Of a stretch of 64,000 bases of DNA, positions 46,205-55,081 are shown one piece after another. Made by a program: the position numbers and the translations under genes. How positions within the stretch are numbered: the stretch's first letter is position 1; the number at the start of each line of letters is the position of its first letter. A model generated the notes under the pieces. That model was given only the letters and a program-made list of their open reading frames with translations. It had not been told where the DNA came from and did no database searches. Source of the stretch: Rhodoblastus sp. (GTDB lineage: Bacteria; Pseudomonadota; Alphaproteobacteria; Rhizobiales; Beijerinckiaceae); assembly GCF_019449565.1 (NCBI RefSeq), contig NZ_JAGRPM010000022.1:1-64000 (forward strand), written 5' to 3'.

Positions 46205-46220
46205 TGTCGCAAGCTGAACA
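46205..46220. promoter_or_regulatory. NifA-type upstream site in the modD-nifA gap
   Basis: An exact TGT-CGCAAGCTGA-ACA lies 198 bp upstream of nifA. A scan of the 200 bp toward nifA did not reveal a GG-N10-GC promoter, so this site is either part of an unusual promoter, a relic, or chance. The gap is AT-rich with several A-tracts. Confidence 0.45.
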
Positions 46221-46283
46221 AAAAATGTCGCTTTTTTTGAAGCATTCAAAAAATCAGGCAAAAACTCAGCTGAAACACGGCTT

Positions 46284-47129
46284 TTATATGGGCGAAATGC
46301 AGACGGAAACGTCGCATGGCGGGGCGGAATAGGGCGCGGAGGTCACGAGGACTTGCGCGCCCGCCAGCGCATAGTCTCGCGCGTTGGCCGCCTTGACGCC
46401 GCCGGCCGCGGCGATGACCGGCGGTTGCGCAAGCACGCGCGTCCGCGCGACGAGTTCCTCGATTTTTGCGGGATCGAATTTCTCCGCCTGAATCACGTCG
46501 AAGCCAGCCTGCGCGGCGGAGACGCCATCCTCGACGCAGCCCACCTCGATCACCAACTTTTTCTCCGGCGCGGCCCGGCGCAGGCGCGCGGCGATATCGA
46601 TGAGCGAATCATCAGGCAGAAAGGCGCGATGTTCGGGAAAGACGAGAATCGTCTCCGACAGGCCGAGGCGATGCATGACCGCGCCTCCGGCCTTGACCGC
46701 CGCGACGGCGAAGCCCTTCACCCCCGGCGTGTTCTTGCGCGTGCAGGCGACGCAGACGTCCGGCGCGACGGCGCGCGCCGCCTCCACGATGTCGCGCGCG
46801 GAAGTGGCGACGCCCGACCAGACCTCGATCAGCGTTTGCGCGACCTTCCAGCCGCGCAGCAAGGCGCTGGCCGGTCCGCTGGCGCGAAGGATCTCGGCGC
46901 CCGGCTCAAGGCGCTGGCCGTCTTCGGCGCAGAGTTCCACGCTCGCGCCCGTAAGAGTCAGGATCTCGGCGGCCTCGGCCGTCAAGGCCGCGACCATGGC
47001 GTTGCGGGCGGAGAATCGCATCAGCCCCGGCCGGGCGCCAAGTCCGAGCATATCGGTGGTGAGGTCGCCAAGCGGCGCATCGTCGAAAAGCAGGCGTTCG
47101 AGTTCGGCGCGGGGAATCTGCGGAGGCAT
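46284..47129 (-). CDS. modD: ModD-like molybdenum-utilisation protein (NadC-fold)
   Basis: 281 residues. Homologous to quinolinate phosphoribosyltransferase (NadC): TTDMLG, VWSGVATSARDIVEAARA, VACTRKNTPGVKGFAVAAVK and IAAAGGVKAANARDYA. This is the ModD pattern; modD genes lie in molybdate-transport operons, as in Rhodobacter capsulatus. Here it lies 15 bp after a YqeB-like gene and upstream of nifA, without modABC. Its reaction is unknown in the family; a phosphoribosyl transfer linked to Mo or nitrogenase cofactor supply is a guess. A housekeeping NadC cannot be excluded but the nif context favours ModD. Confidence 0.8.
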   Translation of the reverse strand: MPPQIPRAELERLLFDDAPLGDLTTDMLGLGARPGLMRFSARNAMVAALTAEAAEILTLTGASVELCAEDGQRLEPGAEILRASGPASALLRGWKVAQTLIEVWSGVATSARDIVEAARAVAPDVCVACTRKNTPGVKGFAVAAVKAGGAVMHRLGLSETILVFPEHRAFLPDDSLIDIAARLRRAAPEKKLVIEVGCVEDGVSAAQAGFDVIQAEKFDPAKIEELVARTRVLAQPPVIAAAGGVKAANARDYALAGAQVLVTSAPYSAPPCDVSVCISPI

Positions 47130-47144
47130 GGCGAAAATGTCGAT

Positions 47145-48014
47145 TCAAAAAGGAGTTTGCGCGAAGCCTGGCGCGCGTTTGCGGCGCTTTTGCGCGTCGC
47201 GGATCGCGAGCAGAGTCGCATCCGCAATCAGGCGGCTGCGCGCATCCAGTCCGGTCCATTTGGCGCGCCGGCCCCGCGGATCGATTTCGATCAGTTTGAC
47301 ACCCGCCGGAACGAAGGCGCCGTCGCGGGCGACGCCGCGCAATACGCCATCCATCGGAGCGTGCAGGGAAATGCCGGCAAGATTGCCGAGGCTCTGGCCC
47401 CGCGTGGCCGTGGCACCGATATCAAACGGCGTGTGCCACACGCCCTCGCTGGGCGCGATGATAAAGCGCTCCCGCCCAACTTCGCCAAGCGCATCAGGCT
47501 CGCCGTCATCGTCCGCCGTCGAGCCCTCCGCGACCAGCGCGCCCGCGTTCGCAGGCAGAGTTTCGACGGCGATGTCGCAGTTCTCCCCAATGGTGAAATT
47601 GGGGCCCAATCCCACGGACAGGCCGACATAGTAACGGAAGTCGGGCGTGACGACGCGCTTCTGGATGCGCGCGTCGATCAGGATGGGGATGCGGCGCAGG
47701 GCGAGCAGGTCGCATAATTGCAAGGATGTGACGGCGATGCAGTTCTTGCGCGAGGCGGCGTCGGCGAGTTCGAGCGCTGTTTCGGCGCGCTCGCCGGTCA
47801 CGCCATGGATGATGGCGACATCGTCGAACAAGGCGTCGTAAAAGGCCATGCCGCGCCGGATGACGGGCGGGTAGGGGTCGTGGCTGAGGATGATGCTGAA
47901 ATGCGCCTTGCGCAGCTTCACGGCGACGGCGGAGGCGACTTCATTGGTGCCGAGAATAACGGCCAGGGGCGCCGAATTGTCGGCAAAAAAGGCAGAAAAT
48001 CCAGTCGCGCTCAT
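47145..48014 (-). CDS. YqeB-like protein of the nif island (second copy)
   Basis: 289 residues. LAVILGTNEVASAVAVKLRKAHF begins a nucleotide-binding-like domain; PPVIRRGMAFYDALFDD, ILIDARIQKR and YVGLSVGLGPNFTIGENCDI match the YqeB/EF2563 family linked to molybdenum hydroxylase maturation. The C-terminal part (LHAPMDGVLRGVARDGAFVPAG) is the swivelling-type domain. It forms an operon with modD, preceded by a sigma-54-like promoter and a NifA site. Known relatives act with Se-dependent Mo hydroxylases; a role in Mo delivery to nitrogenase would be new. A paralogue is at 22014. Confidence 0.65.
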   Translation of the reverse strand: MSATGFSAFFADNSAPLAVILGTNEVASAVAVKLRKAHFSIILSHDPYPPVIRRGMAFYDALFDDVAIIHGVTGERAETALELADAASRKNCIAVTSLQLCDLLALRRIPILIDARIQKRVVTPDFRYYVGLSVGLGPNFTIGENCDIAVETLPANAGALVAEGSTADDDGEPDALGEVGRERFIIAPSEGVWHTPFDIGATATRGQSLGNLAGISLHAPMDGVLRGVARDGAFVPAGVKLIEIDPRGRRAKWTGLDARSRLIADATLLAIRDAQKRRKRAPGFAQTPF

Positions 48015-48120
48015 GTCTCGCCTCCGCTATCGCCTTATTGAGTTTTTGGCGCGAGTCGCGCGGAGCGACCGCACAAAGACTCTGAAGCATTAGTCAGGCC
48101 AGAAAAAACGCCGCGAAATG

Positions 48121-48136
48121 AGCTCGAATCGCGCCA
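48121..48136 (-). promoter_or_regulatory. Sigma-54-like promoter of the YqeB-modD operon
   Basis: TGGCGCGATTCGAGCT on the minus strand has the GG-N10-GC spacing and TGGC-CG, but GAGCT at -12 in place of TTGCT. It is 107 bp before the YqeB-like start. Confidence 0.55.
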
Positions 48137-48180
48137 TTCCGCACAAATTTGCGCTCGTTTTGTCGAATACACGCGTGTCG

Positions 48181-48196
48181 TGTTGATGAGGAAACA
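48181..48196. promoter_or_regulatory. NifA upstream activating site for the YqeB-modD operon
   Basis: An exact TGT-TGATGAGGAA-ACA, 45 bp upstream of the -24/-12-like element and just downstream of the haem monooxygenase stop. The distance is shorter than usual (80-150 bp) but known sites vary. Confidence 0.6.
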
Positions 48197-48213
48197 TATC
48201 CTGTCGGCATTGG

Positions 48214-48537
48214 TCACGCTGACCGGGTCGTCTCCATAACGGCCTCGAAGCCTTCAAATTGCGGCGGGCCGAGATAGAGGCCGGTCGTTTTCGGCGCGCC
48301 GGAATGGGCGCGTCGGAAGGCTTCCGAGCGCGTCCATTCCTCGAAATCGCCGCGTGTCTCCCAAATGGTATGGGAGACGAACAAGGTCGCCTGCTCGTCG
48401 CTTGGTCCGCGCAACAGCTGGAACACGACGAAACCGGGCATGGACGGCAGGTCGCTCTGCCGATTGCGCCAGATGGTTTCGAATTCCGCCTCCCGGCCGA
48501 GCGCGACACGGAATCGGTTCATGGCGATGAAAGTCAT
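48214..48537 (-). CDS. IsdG/HmuQ-like haem-degrading monooxygenase (ABM fold)
   Basis: 107 residues, antibiotic-biosynthesis-monooxygenase fold. The IsdG catalytic triad is present at the right spacing: Asn7 (AMNRF), Trp68 (FEEWTR) and His78 (FRRAHSG). IsdG enzymes open haem and release iron. Last gene of the suf-Rieske operon, so it may free iron for cluster assembly or remove damaged haem. It could instead bind another ligand since small ABM proteins are diverse. Confidence 0.75.
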   Translation of the reverse strand: MTFIAMNRFRVALGREAEFETIWRNRQSDLPSMPGFVVFQLLRGPSDEQATLFVSHTIWETRGDFEEWTRSEAFRRAHSGAPKTTGLYLGPPQFEGFEAVMETTRSA

Positions 48538-48560
48538 GCGGTCTCCGGGCTATGGGCGGT

Positions 48561-49313
48561 TCAGCCGCGTCGCGCCAGCGACCTAAGGAAGCCCTGGGCC
48601 TCGTCGTTGAGTTCGCGGTCGACGGCCGGCGCCATTTTCAGCAGCACATTGGCGATAAAGGGCTCGTCATTGCGGGGCTCGTCGAGAACCTCGCGCAACA
48701 CCGGCACATTATCCTCGATATGCGCCAGGAAGGCGATGCCTTTTTCGAGCGTCTCGCTCCATCTGCCCCGCGTCCACAGGGCGAGGGGATAGATGATTTC
48801 CTGCGGGAAATTGGACTTGCGCGCCTTTTCCAGAAAGCGAAGGCCGGTGGTCCAGTTTTCGGCGGCGCGCATCGGCGGCGGCGGCGGCTCGCCGGCCAGC
48901 ATTTTTTGCGCGGCTTGTCCGACATGATCTTCGAGCGAGACCGGCTCTTCGATCTTGGAGCGGAAGCTCCACATCGCCGTGGCGCCGGGGAAGTCGTCGC
49001 CATAAAGCGCCTTCAGCCCTTGCTCGACCTTGTCGACCGCTTCCTTGTCGCCCTTGAGCGATGCAGTCATGCAATAGGAGAAAAGGGCGTCCTTGGCGAC
49101 ATGGACGACGCCGCCGCTCTTGAGTTGGAGCGGGGTCAGCGCCGGGGTGACGCCGTCGGCGGGAACCGTCGCCTCACCCGCGCGCTGGGCGCTGATGAAG
49201 GCGGTGATTTCAAGCCAGCCCGGAAAGGCGGCGATGAAGGCGTCGGCGTCCGAATGGACGACCGCGAGATTGATGGCCTGCTTGCGCCGGATGAGTTCCG
49301 CCGTGTCTGTCAT
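48561..49313 (-). CDS. Conserved-looking hypothetical protein of the nif island
   Basis: 250 residues, soluble, helix rich. N-terminus MTDTAELIRRKQAINLAVVH; PGWLEITAFISAQRAG follows. A Pro run (GEPPPPPMRAAENWTTGLRF) joins an N-terminal part (1-130) to a C-terminal part (about 145-250). I recognise no family, metal motif or membrane segment. It lies between the Rieske gene and the haem monooxygenase (17 and 23 bp gaps), so it is expected to be expressed with Suf under fixing conditions. Confidence 0.75.
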   Translation of the reverse strand: MTDTAELIRRKQAINLAVVHSDADAFIAAFPGWLEITAFISAQRAGEATVPADGVTPALTPLQLKSGGVVHVAKDALFSYCMTASLKGDKEAVDKVEQGLKALYGDDFPGATAMWSFRSKIEEPVSLEDHVGQAAQKMLAGEPPPPPMRAAENWTTGLRFLEKARKSNFPQEIIYPLALWTRGRWSETLEKGIAFLAHIEDNVPVLREVLDEPRNDEPFIANVLLKMAPAVDRELNDEAQGFLRSLARRG

Positions 49314-49330
49314 TTTAGGGCTCCGGGATT

Positions 49331-49759
49331 TCAGTCGCCAGTGATCACAACTTCCGGCACATCGGAATCGGCAAGGTCGAGGCCGTCTTCTTCGGCCAGT
49401 TCGACGCCCGTGATGCAGACGTCGCCGTCATCCACCACGACCTTGATCGGCGTCAGCGCCTTGCCCTGGCAGGGGCCGGAAAAGCAATGGCCGGTGTCGA
49501 GGTCGAATTGCGCGCCGTGGTGGCGGCAGACGAGGAAATTGCCTTCGTCGTCCATCAATTCGCCGCCGCCGCCGTCGATCGTCTTGCCCTGATGCGGGCA
49601 GGCGTTTTCAAAGGCGTAATAATTCGAGCCCTTGCGGGAGATCATGATCGACCAGGGCGTGCCTTCGCCATTCTCTCCGCCAGCCTTTTTGAGCGTGAAG
49701 CCCCGGGCGTCGTTATCGTCGATTTCGAAGGTCCGGCAGATTGCGTAAAGCTCGTCCAT
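49331..49759 (-). CDS. Rieske-type [2Fe-2S] ferredoxin
   Basis: 142 residues. Cluster ligands Cys54-x-His56 (ACPHQG) and Cys78-x2-His81 (VCRHHGAQFDLDTGHC) are complete. The tail is strongly acidic (ELAEEDGLDLADSD). Such soluble Rieske proteins act as electron carriers, and similar genes occur in other nif clusters. Partner unknown. The 81-bp gap to sufT holds a hairpin. Confidence 0.88.
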   Translation of the reverse strand: MDELYAICRTFEIDDNDARGFTLKKAGGENGEGTPWSIMISRKGSNYYAFENACPHQGKTIDGGGGELMDDEGNFLVCRHHGAQFDLDTGHCFSGPCQGKALTPIKVVVDDGDVCITGVELAEEDGLDLADSDVPEVVITGD

Positions 49760-49815
49760 GAATCGACTCCTGTTGACCTTAAATATCAGCGGCTATTACA
49801 AATGCCCCCTGATAT

Positions 49816-49833
49816 CCGCGCCGACGGGCGCGG
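49816..49833. other. Stem-loop between sufT and the Rieske gene
   Basis: CCGCGCC/GGCGCGG with a GACG loop; no U-run. It may stabilise or process the long suf mRNA or lower expression of downstream genes. Confidence 0.5.
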
Positions 49834-49840
49834 CCGATGG

Positions 49841-50203
49841 TTAAAGCATTCCGAGTTCCAGCTTGGCCTCGTCGGACATTTTTTGCGCGTCCCATGGCGG
49901 GTCGAACACCAGATTGACCTTGGCGGCCTTCGTCCCCGGGACCAGCAGCGCCGCCTTCTCGACCTGGCGCAGCATTTCTCCCGCCACGGGGCAGCCGGGC
50001 GCCGTGAGAGTCATGTCGATGTCGATGAGATCGGGGTTCGCGACGTCCAGCCGGTAGATCAGTCCGAGGTCATAGACATTCACTGGAATTTCCGGGTCGA
50101 ACACCGTGCGGATCGCGGCGATCACGTCCGTCTCGAGATCGCCGGTCCACTCGGGCAGTTCGACCGAATCCTCCGACATCGCGGCGGTCTGGCCTTCAAT
50201 CAT
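49841..50203 (-). CDS. sufT: SufT-like DUF59 iron-sulfur assembly factor
   Basis: 120 residues. MIP18/DUF59 fold with VFDPEIPVNVYDLGLIY, the conserved LTAPGCPVAGEM cysteine and FDPPWDAQKMSDEAK. SufT helps deliver Fe-S clusters to targets. Its ATG overlaps the sufS stop (ATGA, 50200-50203). Confidence 0.9.
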   Translation of the reverse strand: MIEGQTAAMSEDSVELPEWTGDLETDVIAAIRTVFDPEIPVNVYDLGLIYRLDVANPDLIDIDMTLTAPGCPVAGEMLRQVEKAALLVPGTKAAKVNLVFDPPWDAQKMSDEAKLELGML

Positions 50204-51474
50204 GCGAACAGCTCCATTACGCGGCGGATTCCCTTGACGAGGGCTTCGACGTCGTCATGCGTGTTGTAGAGCGCGAAAGAGGCGCGGGCGGATGCGGTCA
50301 GGCCGAGCTTGGTCATCAGGGGCTGCGCGCAATGCGTTCCAGCGCGGACGGCGACGCCGGCCCGGTCGAGAATCATCGAGACGTCCTGCGGATGCGCGCC
50401 TTCCACGTCGAAGGTCACGATGGCGCCCTTGTTCGGGGCGCGCCCGAAAATGCGCACCTTGCCGAGCTTGTCGATTTCCTCGGTGGCGTGGGCGAGCAGA
50501 GCCGCTTCATGCGCGGCGATTCCGGCGCGGTCGAGGCCCATCATGTAGTCCAGCGCGACGCCGAGGCCGATGGCTTCGACGATCGGCGGCGTGCCGGCCT
50601 CGAAACGATGCGGCGGCGTGGCGTAAGTGATGCGATCGCGATACACATCGGCGATCATTTCGCCGCCGCCCTGATAGGGCTGCATCGCCTCCAGCAATTC
50701 ATATTTGCCATAGAGGAAGCCGATGCCCGAGGGGCCATAGAGCTTGTGGCCGGTAGTGACGTAGAAATCGCAATCCAGCGCCTGTACGTCGACGATCTCA
50801 TGCACGCTGCCCTGGCAACCGTCGATCAAGACCTTGGCGCCGACCGCATGGGCGAGGCGGATGATTTCCGCCACCGGCGTCACCGTGCCCAGCACGTTGG
50901 ACATGTGGGTGACGGCGACCAGCTTGGTCTTTTTCGTCAGCAGCTTGGCAAAGGCCGCCAGGTCGAAACTGTCGTCGGCGGCCAGAGGCGCCCAGATGAT
51001 TTCCGCGCCCTTGCGCTCGCGCAGGAAATGCCATGGCACGATATTGGAGTGATGCTCCATCTCGGAAATGACAATCTGGTCGCCTTCGCCGATTTCCGCG
51101 CCAAGGCTCGAAGCGACGAGATTTATCGCCTCCGTGCCGCCCTTGGTGAAGATGATTTCCTCGACCTTTTTGGCGTTCACAAAGGAGCGGGCGGATTCGC
51201 GCGCCTTTTCGAAAGCCACCGTCGATTCGTTGGAAAGGAAATGCGCGCCGCGATGGACATTGGCGTAGGTGTCGGAATAGGCCGACAGGATCGCGTCGAG
51301 CACGATCTTCGGCTTTTGCGCCGAGGCGCCATTGTCCAGATAGACCAGTGGCTTGTTGTAGACCAGTCGCGACAGGATCGGGAAATCCGCGCGCGCGGCC
51401 ATTACGTCGAAGGCCGGCGTTTTGGCGAGGTTTGCCGGAATCGTCTGGCTGAGGGCGGCTGCGTTATTCGACAT
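50200..51474 (-). CDS. sufS: SufS cysteine desulfurase
   Basis: 424 residues. Type II desulfurase: PLP lysine in TTGHKLYGPSG, histidine motif EMEHHSNIVPWH and the active cysteine in RAGTHCAQP. Supplies sulfur to SufBCD. The start at 51474 overlaps the sufD end. No nifS is visible, so this enzyme may serve nitrogenase clusters. Confidence 0.94.
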   Translation of the reverse strand: MSNNAAALSQTIPANLAKTPAFDVMAARADFPILSRLVYNKPLVYLDNGASAQKPKIVLDAILSAYSDTYANVHRGAHFLSNESTVAFEKARESARSFVNAKKVEEIIFTKGGTEAINLVASSLGAEIGEGDQIVISEMEHHSNIVPWHFLRERKGAEIIWAPLAADDSFDLAAFAKLLTKKTKLVAVTHMSNVLGTVTPVAEIIRLAHAVGAKVLIDGCQGSVHEIVDVQALDCDFYVTTGHKLYGPSGIGFLYGKYELLEAMQPYQGGGEMIADVYRDRITYATPPHRFEAGTPPIVEAIGLGVALDYMMGLDRAGIAAHEAALLAHATEEIDKLGKVRIFGRAPNKGAIVTFDVEGAHPQDVSMILDRAGVAVRAGTHCAQPLMTKLGLTASARASFALYNTHDDVEALVKGIRRVMELFA

Positions 51475-52750
51475 GGGAGGCCTCGCCCGCATGACGAAGC
51501 ATCCAATTGTGCGCGCAGGCGATGACGATCTCGCGCATGGCCTCGTTTTCGACCGTGTCCATCGCCTCGATCAGGAAGGCCTCGACCAGCATGGCGCGCG
51601 CCTCGGCTTCCGGAATGCCGCGCGCCCGCAGGAAGAACAGGGCGTTGGCGTCCAATTCGCCGGCCGTCGCGCCATGGCTGCATTTCACGTCGTCGGCGAA
51701 AATTTCCAGCTCCGGCTTGGTGACGATTTCCGCGCGATGCGACAGCAGCATGGCGCGGCTGAGCTGGCGGGCGTCCGTCTTCTGCGCCGCCTGGGCGACC
51801 TTGACGCAGCCCTGATAGACGCCGCGCGAGGAGCCGGCGAGAACGCCGCGGAACACCTGGGTTGAGGTGGTGTTGGGAACCGCGTGGTCCATCACCGTGG
51901 TGTTGTCGCAATGGCGCTTGTCCGCGACCATATAGGCGGCGTCGATGCGCGCGTCGGCTTCTTCGCCGGCGAGCTTCAACAGCGCCTCATGCCGGGCGAA
52001 ATGTCCGCCCTGCGAGAAATAGAAGCCGCGATAGGCCGCCTTCTCGCCGATTGCGCCGACCGTCGCGGCGGTCTGCCGCGCTGCGGCGGCGAAGTTTTCC
52101 AGCCGGACATGGGTCAGTTTGGAATTGGGCGCGAGGCTCAATTCGGTGACCACAGTGGCGAAGCTCGGCGCCCCGTCATGCGACTCGAACAGGGTCGCCT
52201 CCGCGCCTTCCTCCAGCACCACGAGGATGCGCAGATGACGGCCGTCGGCGGACGCCGCATCCACGCCGCTCCAGTTGAAGCGCAGGTGCAGTGGGGTCGC
52301 CAAAGTCACGCCCTTCGGAACCTGAAGGACGAGCCCCTCTTCCATCAAGGCGGTGTTGAGATTGATGATCGGATGATCCGCCTGCGGATTGACGCGGCCG
52401 ATGATCCCGGCGACAGGCGAGTCCTTCTCGGCCAGTACCTTGCGCAGGCTCTGTGCGCCCATGGCGCAATAAGAGGATTTGGTATCGTTCAGCACGCCGT
52501 TCTCGAAGGCGGCGACGCAGGCTTCGGCCAGCACCGGCGGCGTGTCGAGATCGGCTTCGACCTTGACCGTCTCGTGCAGGGCCTTGGCGAGGTCCGAATA
52601 GCGCCAAGCCTCGACGCGGCGGTTCGGCAGGCCGACGTGAGCGAATTTTTCGCTGGCTGCATCTATCAGCGCGCCCAGCCAGGGCGCGGCTTCGCTGCGC
52701 CGCGCCGCTACGCTGGCCAGGAGATTGTCGAGCGAGACCACCTTTGCCAT
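51464..52750 (-). CDS. sufD: SufD scaffold subunit
   Basis: 428 residues. SufB/SufD core beta-helix with LPNRRVEAWRYSDL at the N-terminus and EIFADDVKCSHGATAGELD near the end. Partner of SufB and SufC in the cluster scaffold. ATG 52750 has GAGGGCG upstream, within the junction with sufC. Confidence 0.93.
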   Translation of the reverse strand: MAKVVSLDNLLASVAARRSEAAPWLGALIDAASEKFAHVGLPNRRVEAWRYSDLAKALHETVKVEADLDTPPVLAEACVAAFENGVLNDTKSSYCAMGAQSLRKVLAEKDSPVAGIIGRVNPQADHPIINLNTALMEEGLVLQVPKGVTLATPLHLRFNWSGVDAASADGRHLRILVVLEEGAEATLFESHDGAPSFATVVTELSLAPNSKLTHVRLENFAAAARQTAATVGAIGEKAAYRGFYFSQGGHFARHEALLKLAGEEADARIDAAYMVADKRHCDNTTVMDHAVPNTTSTQVFRGVLAGSSRGVYQGCVKVAQAAQKTDARQLSRAMLLSHRAEIVTKPELEIFADDVKCSHGATAGELDANALFFLRARGIPEAEARAMLVEAFLIEAMDTVENEAMREIVIACAHNWMLRHAGEASHVE

Positions 52751-52757
52751 ATCGCCC

Positions 52758-53507
52758 TCACGCGGCTTTGTTGATGACGGCGTCGTAGCCATTTTCTTCG
52801 AGTTGCAGGGCCAGGCTCTTGTCGCCGGACATCACGATCTTGCCGCCGGCCAGGATGTGGATCACGTCGGGGACGATGTAATCCAGCAGGCGCTGGTAAT
52901 GGGTGATGACGAGGAACGAGCGGTCCGGCGCGCGCAGCTTGTTGACGCCTTCCGCGACCAGTTTCAGGGCGTCGATATCGAGGCCTGAGTCCATTTCGTC
53001 GAGGATCGCCAGCTTGGGCTTCAGCAGCGCCATCTGCAGCGTCTCATTGCGCTTCTTCTCGCCGCCCGAGAAGCCGACATTGAGCGGGCGCTTGAGCATG
53101 TCCTCGGAAATGTTCAGCTCCTTGGCGGCGGCGCGCACGGTGCGCAGGAATTGCGCGGCGTCGAGCTCCGGCTCATTGCGTAATTTCGCCTGGGCGTTCA
53201 TCGCCGTCTTGAGGAAGTTCATGGTCGAGACGCCGGGTATTTCCATCGGATATTGGAAGGCGAGGAAAATGCCCTTGGCGGCGCGTTCTTCCGGCGACAG
53301 GGCCGTGACGTCCTCGCCATAGAAATCGATCTCGCCGCCCGTCACCTCATAGCCCGCGCGTCCGGCGAGCGTGTAGGAGGTGGTGGATTTGCCGGCGCCA
53401 TTGGGGCCCATGATCGCATGGACTTCGCCCGGCGGCACAGTAAGGGAAAGGCCCTTGAGAATTTCCTTGCCAAACACGTTGACGTGGAGGTCCTTGATCT
53501 CAAGCAT
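52758..53507 (-). CDS. sufC: SufC ATPase
   Basis: 249 residues. ABC ATPase: Walker A GPNGAGKST, signature FSGGEKKRNE, Walker B LAILDEMDSGLD. The start codon shares a base with the sufB stop (TAATG). Energises the SufBCD scaffold. Confidence 0.95.
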   Translation of the reverse strand: MLEIKDLHVNVFGKEILKGLSLTVPPGEVHAIMGPNGAGKSTTSYTLAGRAGYEVTGGEIDFYGEDVTALSPEERAAKGIFLAFQYPMEIPGVSTMNFLKTAMNAQAKLRNEPELDAAQFLRTVRAAAKELNISEDMLKRPLNVGFSGGEKKRNETLQMALLKPKLAILDEMDSGLDIDALKLVAEGVNKLRAPDRSFLVITHYQRLLDYIVPDVIHILAGGKIVMSGDKSLALQLEENGYDAVINKAA

Positions 53508-54970
53508 TATCCAACGCTCCCTTCGAGGCTGATGCCGACGAGCTTTTGCGCCTCGACAGCGAATTCCATGGGCAGTTGCTGCAACACTTCGCGGCAGAAA
53601 CCATTGACGATCAGCGCCACCGCTTCCTCGGTCGGAATGCCGCGGGACAGGCAATAGAACAGCTGGTCGTCGGAAATTTTCGAGGTCGTCGCCTCGTGCT
53701 CCAGAATGGCTTTCGGATTGCGCGACTGGATGTAAGGCACCGTATGAGCGCCGCACTGGTCGCCGAGGAGCAACGAGTCGCACTGGGTGAAGTTGCGCGC
53801 GCCGTCGGCCTTGGCGTGGATGCTGACCAGGCCGCGATAGGTGTTCTGCGCCTTGCCCGCCGAAATGCCCTTCGAGATGATGCGGCTCGACGTGTTCTTG
53901 CCCAGATGCAGCATCTTGGTGCCGGTGTCGGCCTGCTGGTAATTATTGGCGATGGCGATCGAATAGAATTCGCCGACCGAATTGTCGCCGCGCAGAACGC
54001 AGGACGGATATTTCCAGGTGATGGCCGAGCCGGTCTCGACCTGAGTCCAGGAAATCTTTGAGCGGTCGCCCCGGCAGTCGCCACGCTTCGTGACGAAATT
54101 ATAGATGCCGCCCTTACCGTTCTCGTCGCCGGGATACCAGTTCTGCACCGTGGAATATTTGATCTCGGCGTCTTCCATCGCGATCAGTTCAACGACCGCG
54201 GCGTGGAGCTGGTTTTCGTCGCGCTGAGGCGCCGTGCAGCCTTCCAGATAGGAGACGTAGGAGCCCTTGTCCGCGATGATCAGCGTGCGCTCGAACTGGC
54301 CGGATTTGGCGGCGTTGATGCGGAAATAGGTGGAGAGCTCCATCGGGCAGCGCACGCCCGGCGGAATATAGACGAACGAGCCTTCGGAGAAGACGGCGGC
54401 GTTCAGCGTGGCGTAGAAATTATCGGACGCGGGAACCACGGTGCCGAGATATTGCTTCACCAGTTCGGGATGAGTCTTCAGCGCTTCCGAGATCGGGCAG
54501 AAGATCACGCCGACCTTGCCGAGTTCTTCCTTGAAGGTGGTGACGACCGAGACGGAATCGAACACCGCGTCGACCGCGACCTTGCGCTGTTCGACGCCCG
54601 CGAGAACTTCCTGCTCATGGAGCGGAATGCCAAGCTTCTCGTAAACGCGCAGAAGTTCGGGATCGACATCGTCGATAGACTTCGGCTTGTCGCTGTCGCT
54701 CTTCGGCGCCGCGTAATAATAGGCGTCCTGGAAGTCGATCTTGGGATAATCCAGCTTGGCCCAGGTCGGCTCTTCGAGCGTCAGCCAGCGGCGGTACGCG
54801 TCCAGGCGATACTGAAGCAACCAGTCCGGCTCGTCCTTTTTCGCCGAAATGAAGCGGATAACGTCTTCGTTCAGGCCCTTGGGCGCAAAGTCGGATTCGA
54901 TTTCCGAAACGAAGCCATATTTATACTTCTGGTCCGCAAGGTCCTGAAGGGTGTCCGTCTCTTCGCTCAT
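53507..54970 (-). CDS. sufB: SufB scaffold subunit
   Basis: 487 residues. Strongly conserved: [33 protein letters not shown] and [15 protein letters not shown]. Assembles Fe-S clusters with SufC and SufD. First gene of sufBCDST-Rieske-unknown-monooxygenase. A sigma-54-like promoter lies 112 bp upstream. Confidence 0.95.
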   Translation of the reverse strand: MSEETDTLQDLADQKYKYGFVSEIESDFAPKGLNEDVIRFISAKKDEPDWLLQYRLDAYRRWLTLEEPTWAKLDYPKIDFQDAYYYAAPKSDSDKPKSIDDVDPELLRVYEKLGIPLHEQEVLAGVEQRKVAVDAVFDSVSVVTTFKEELGKVGVIFCPISEALKTHPELVKQYLGTVVPASDNFYATLNAAVFSEGSFVYIPPGVRCPMELSTYFRINAAKSGQFERTLIIADKGSYVSYLEGCTAPQRDENQLHAAVVELIAMEDAEIKYSTVQNWYPGDENGKGGIYNFVTKRGDCRGDRSKISWTQVETGSAITWKYPSCVLRGDNSVGEFYSIAIANNYQQADTGTKMLHLGKNTSSRIISKGISAGKAQNTYRGLVSIHAKADGARNFTQCDSLLLGDQCGAHTVPYIQSRNPKAILEHEATTSKISDDQLFYCLSRGIPTEEAVALIVNGFCREVLQQLPMEFAVEAQKLVGISLEGSVG

Positions 54971-55081
54971 GTCAGACTTCCGACTTTCGCAAGTGTTGGA
55001 TTGAAATCAATGGCTTGCGCGGCGCCGTTCGACGTGGCTTGCGCCCCGCCTTTTGTGCGCCGCAGCGCCCGTTGCTGAGAA

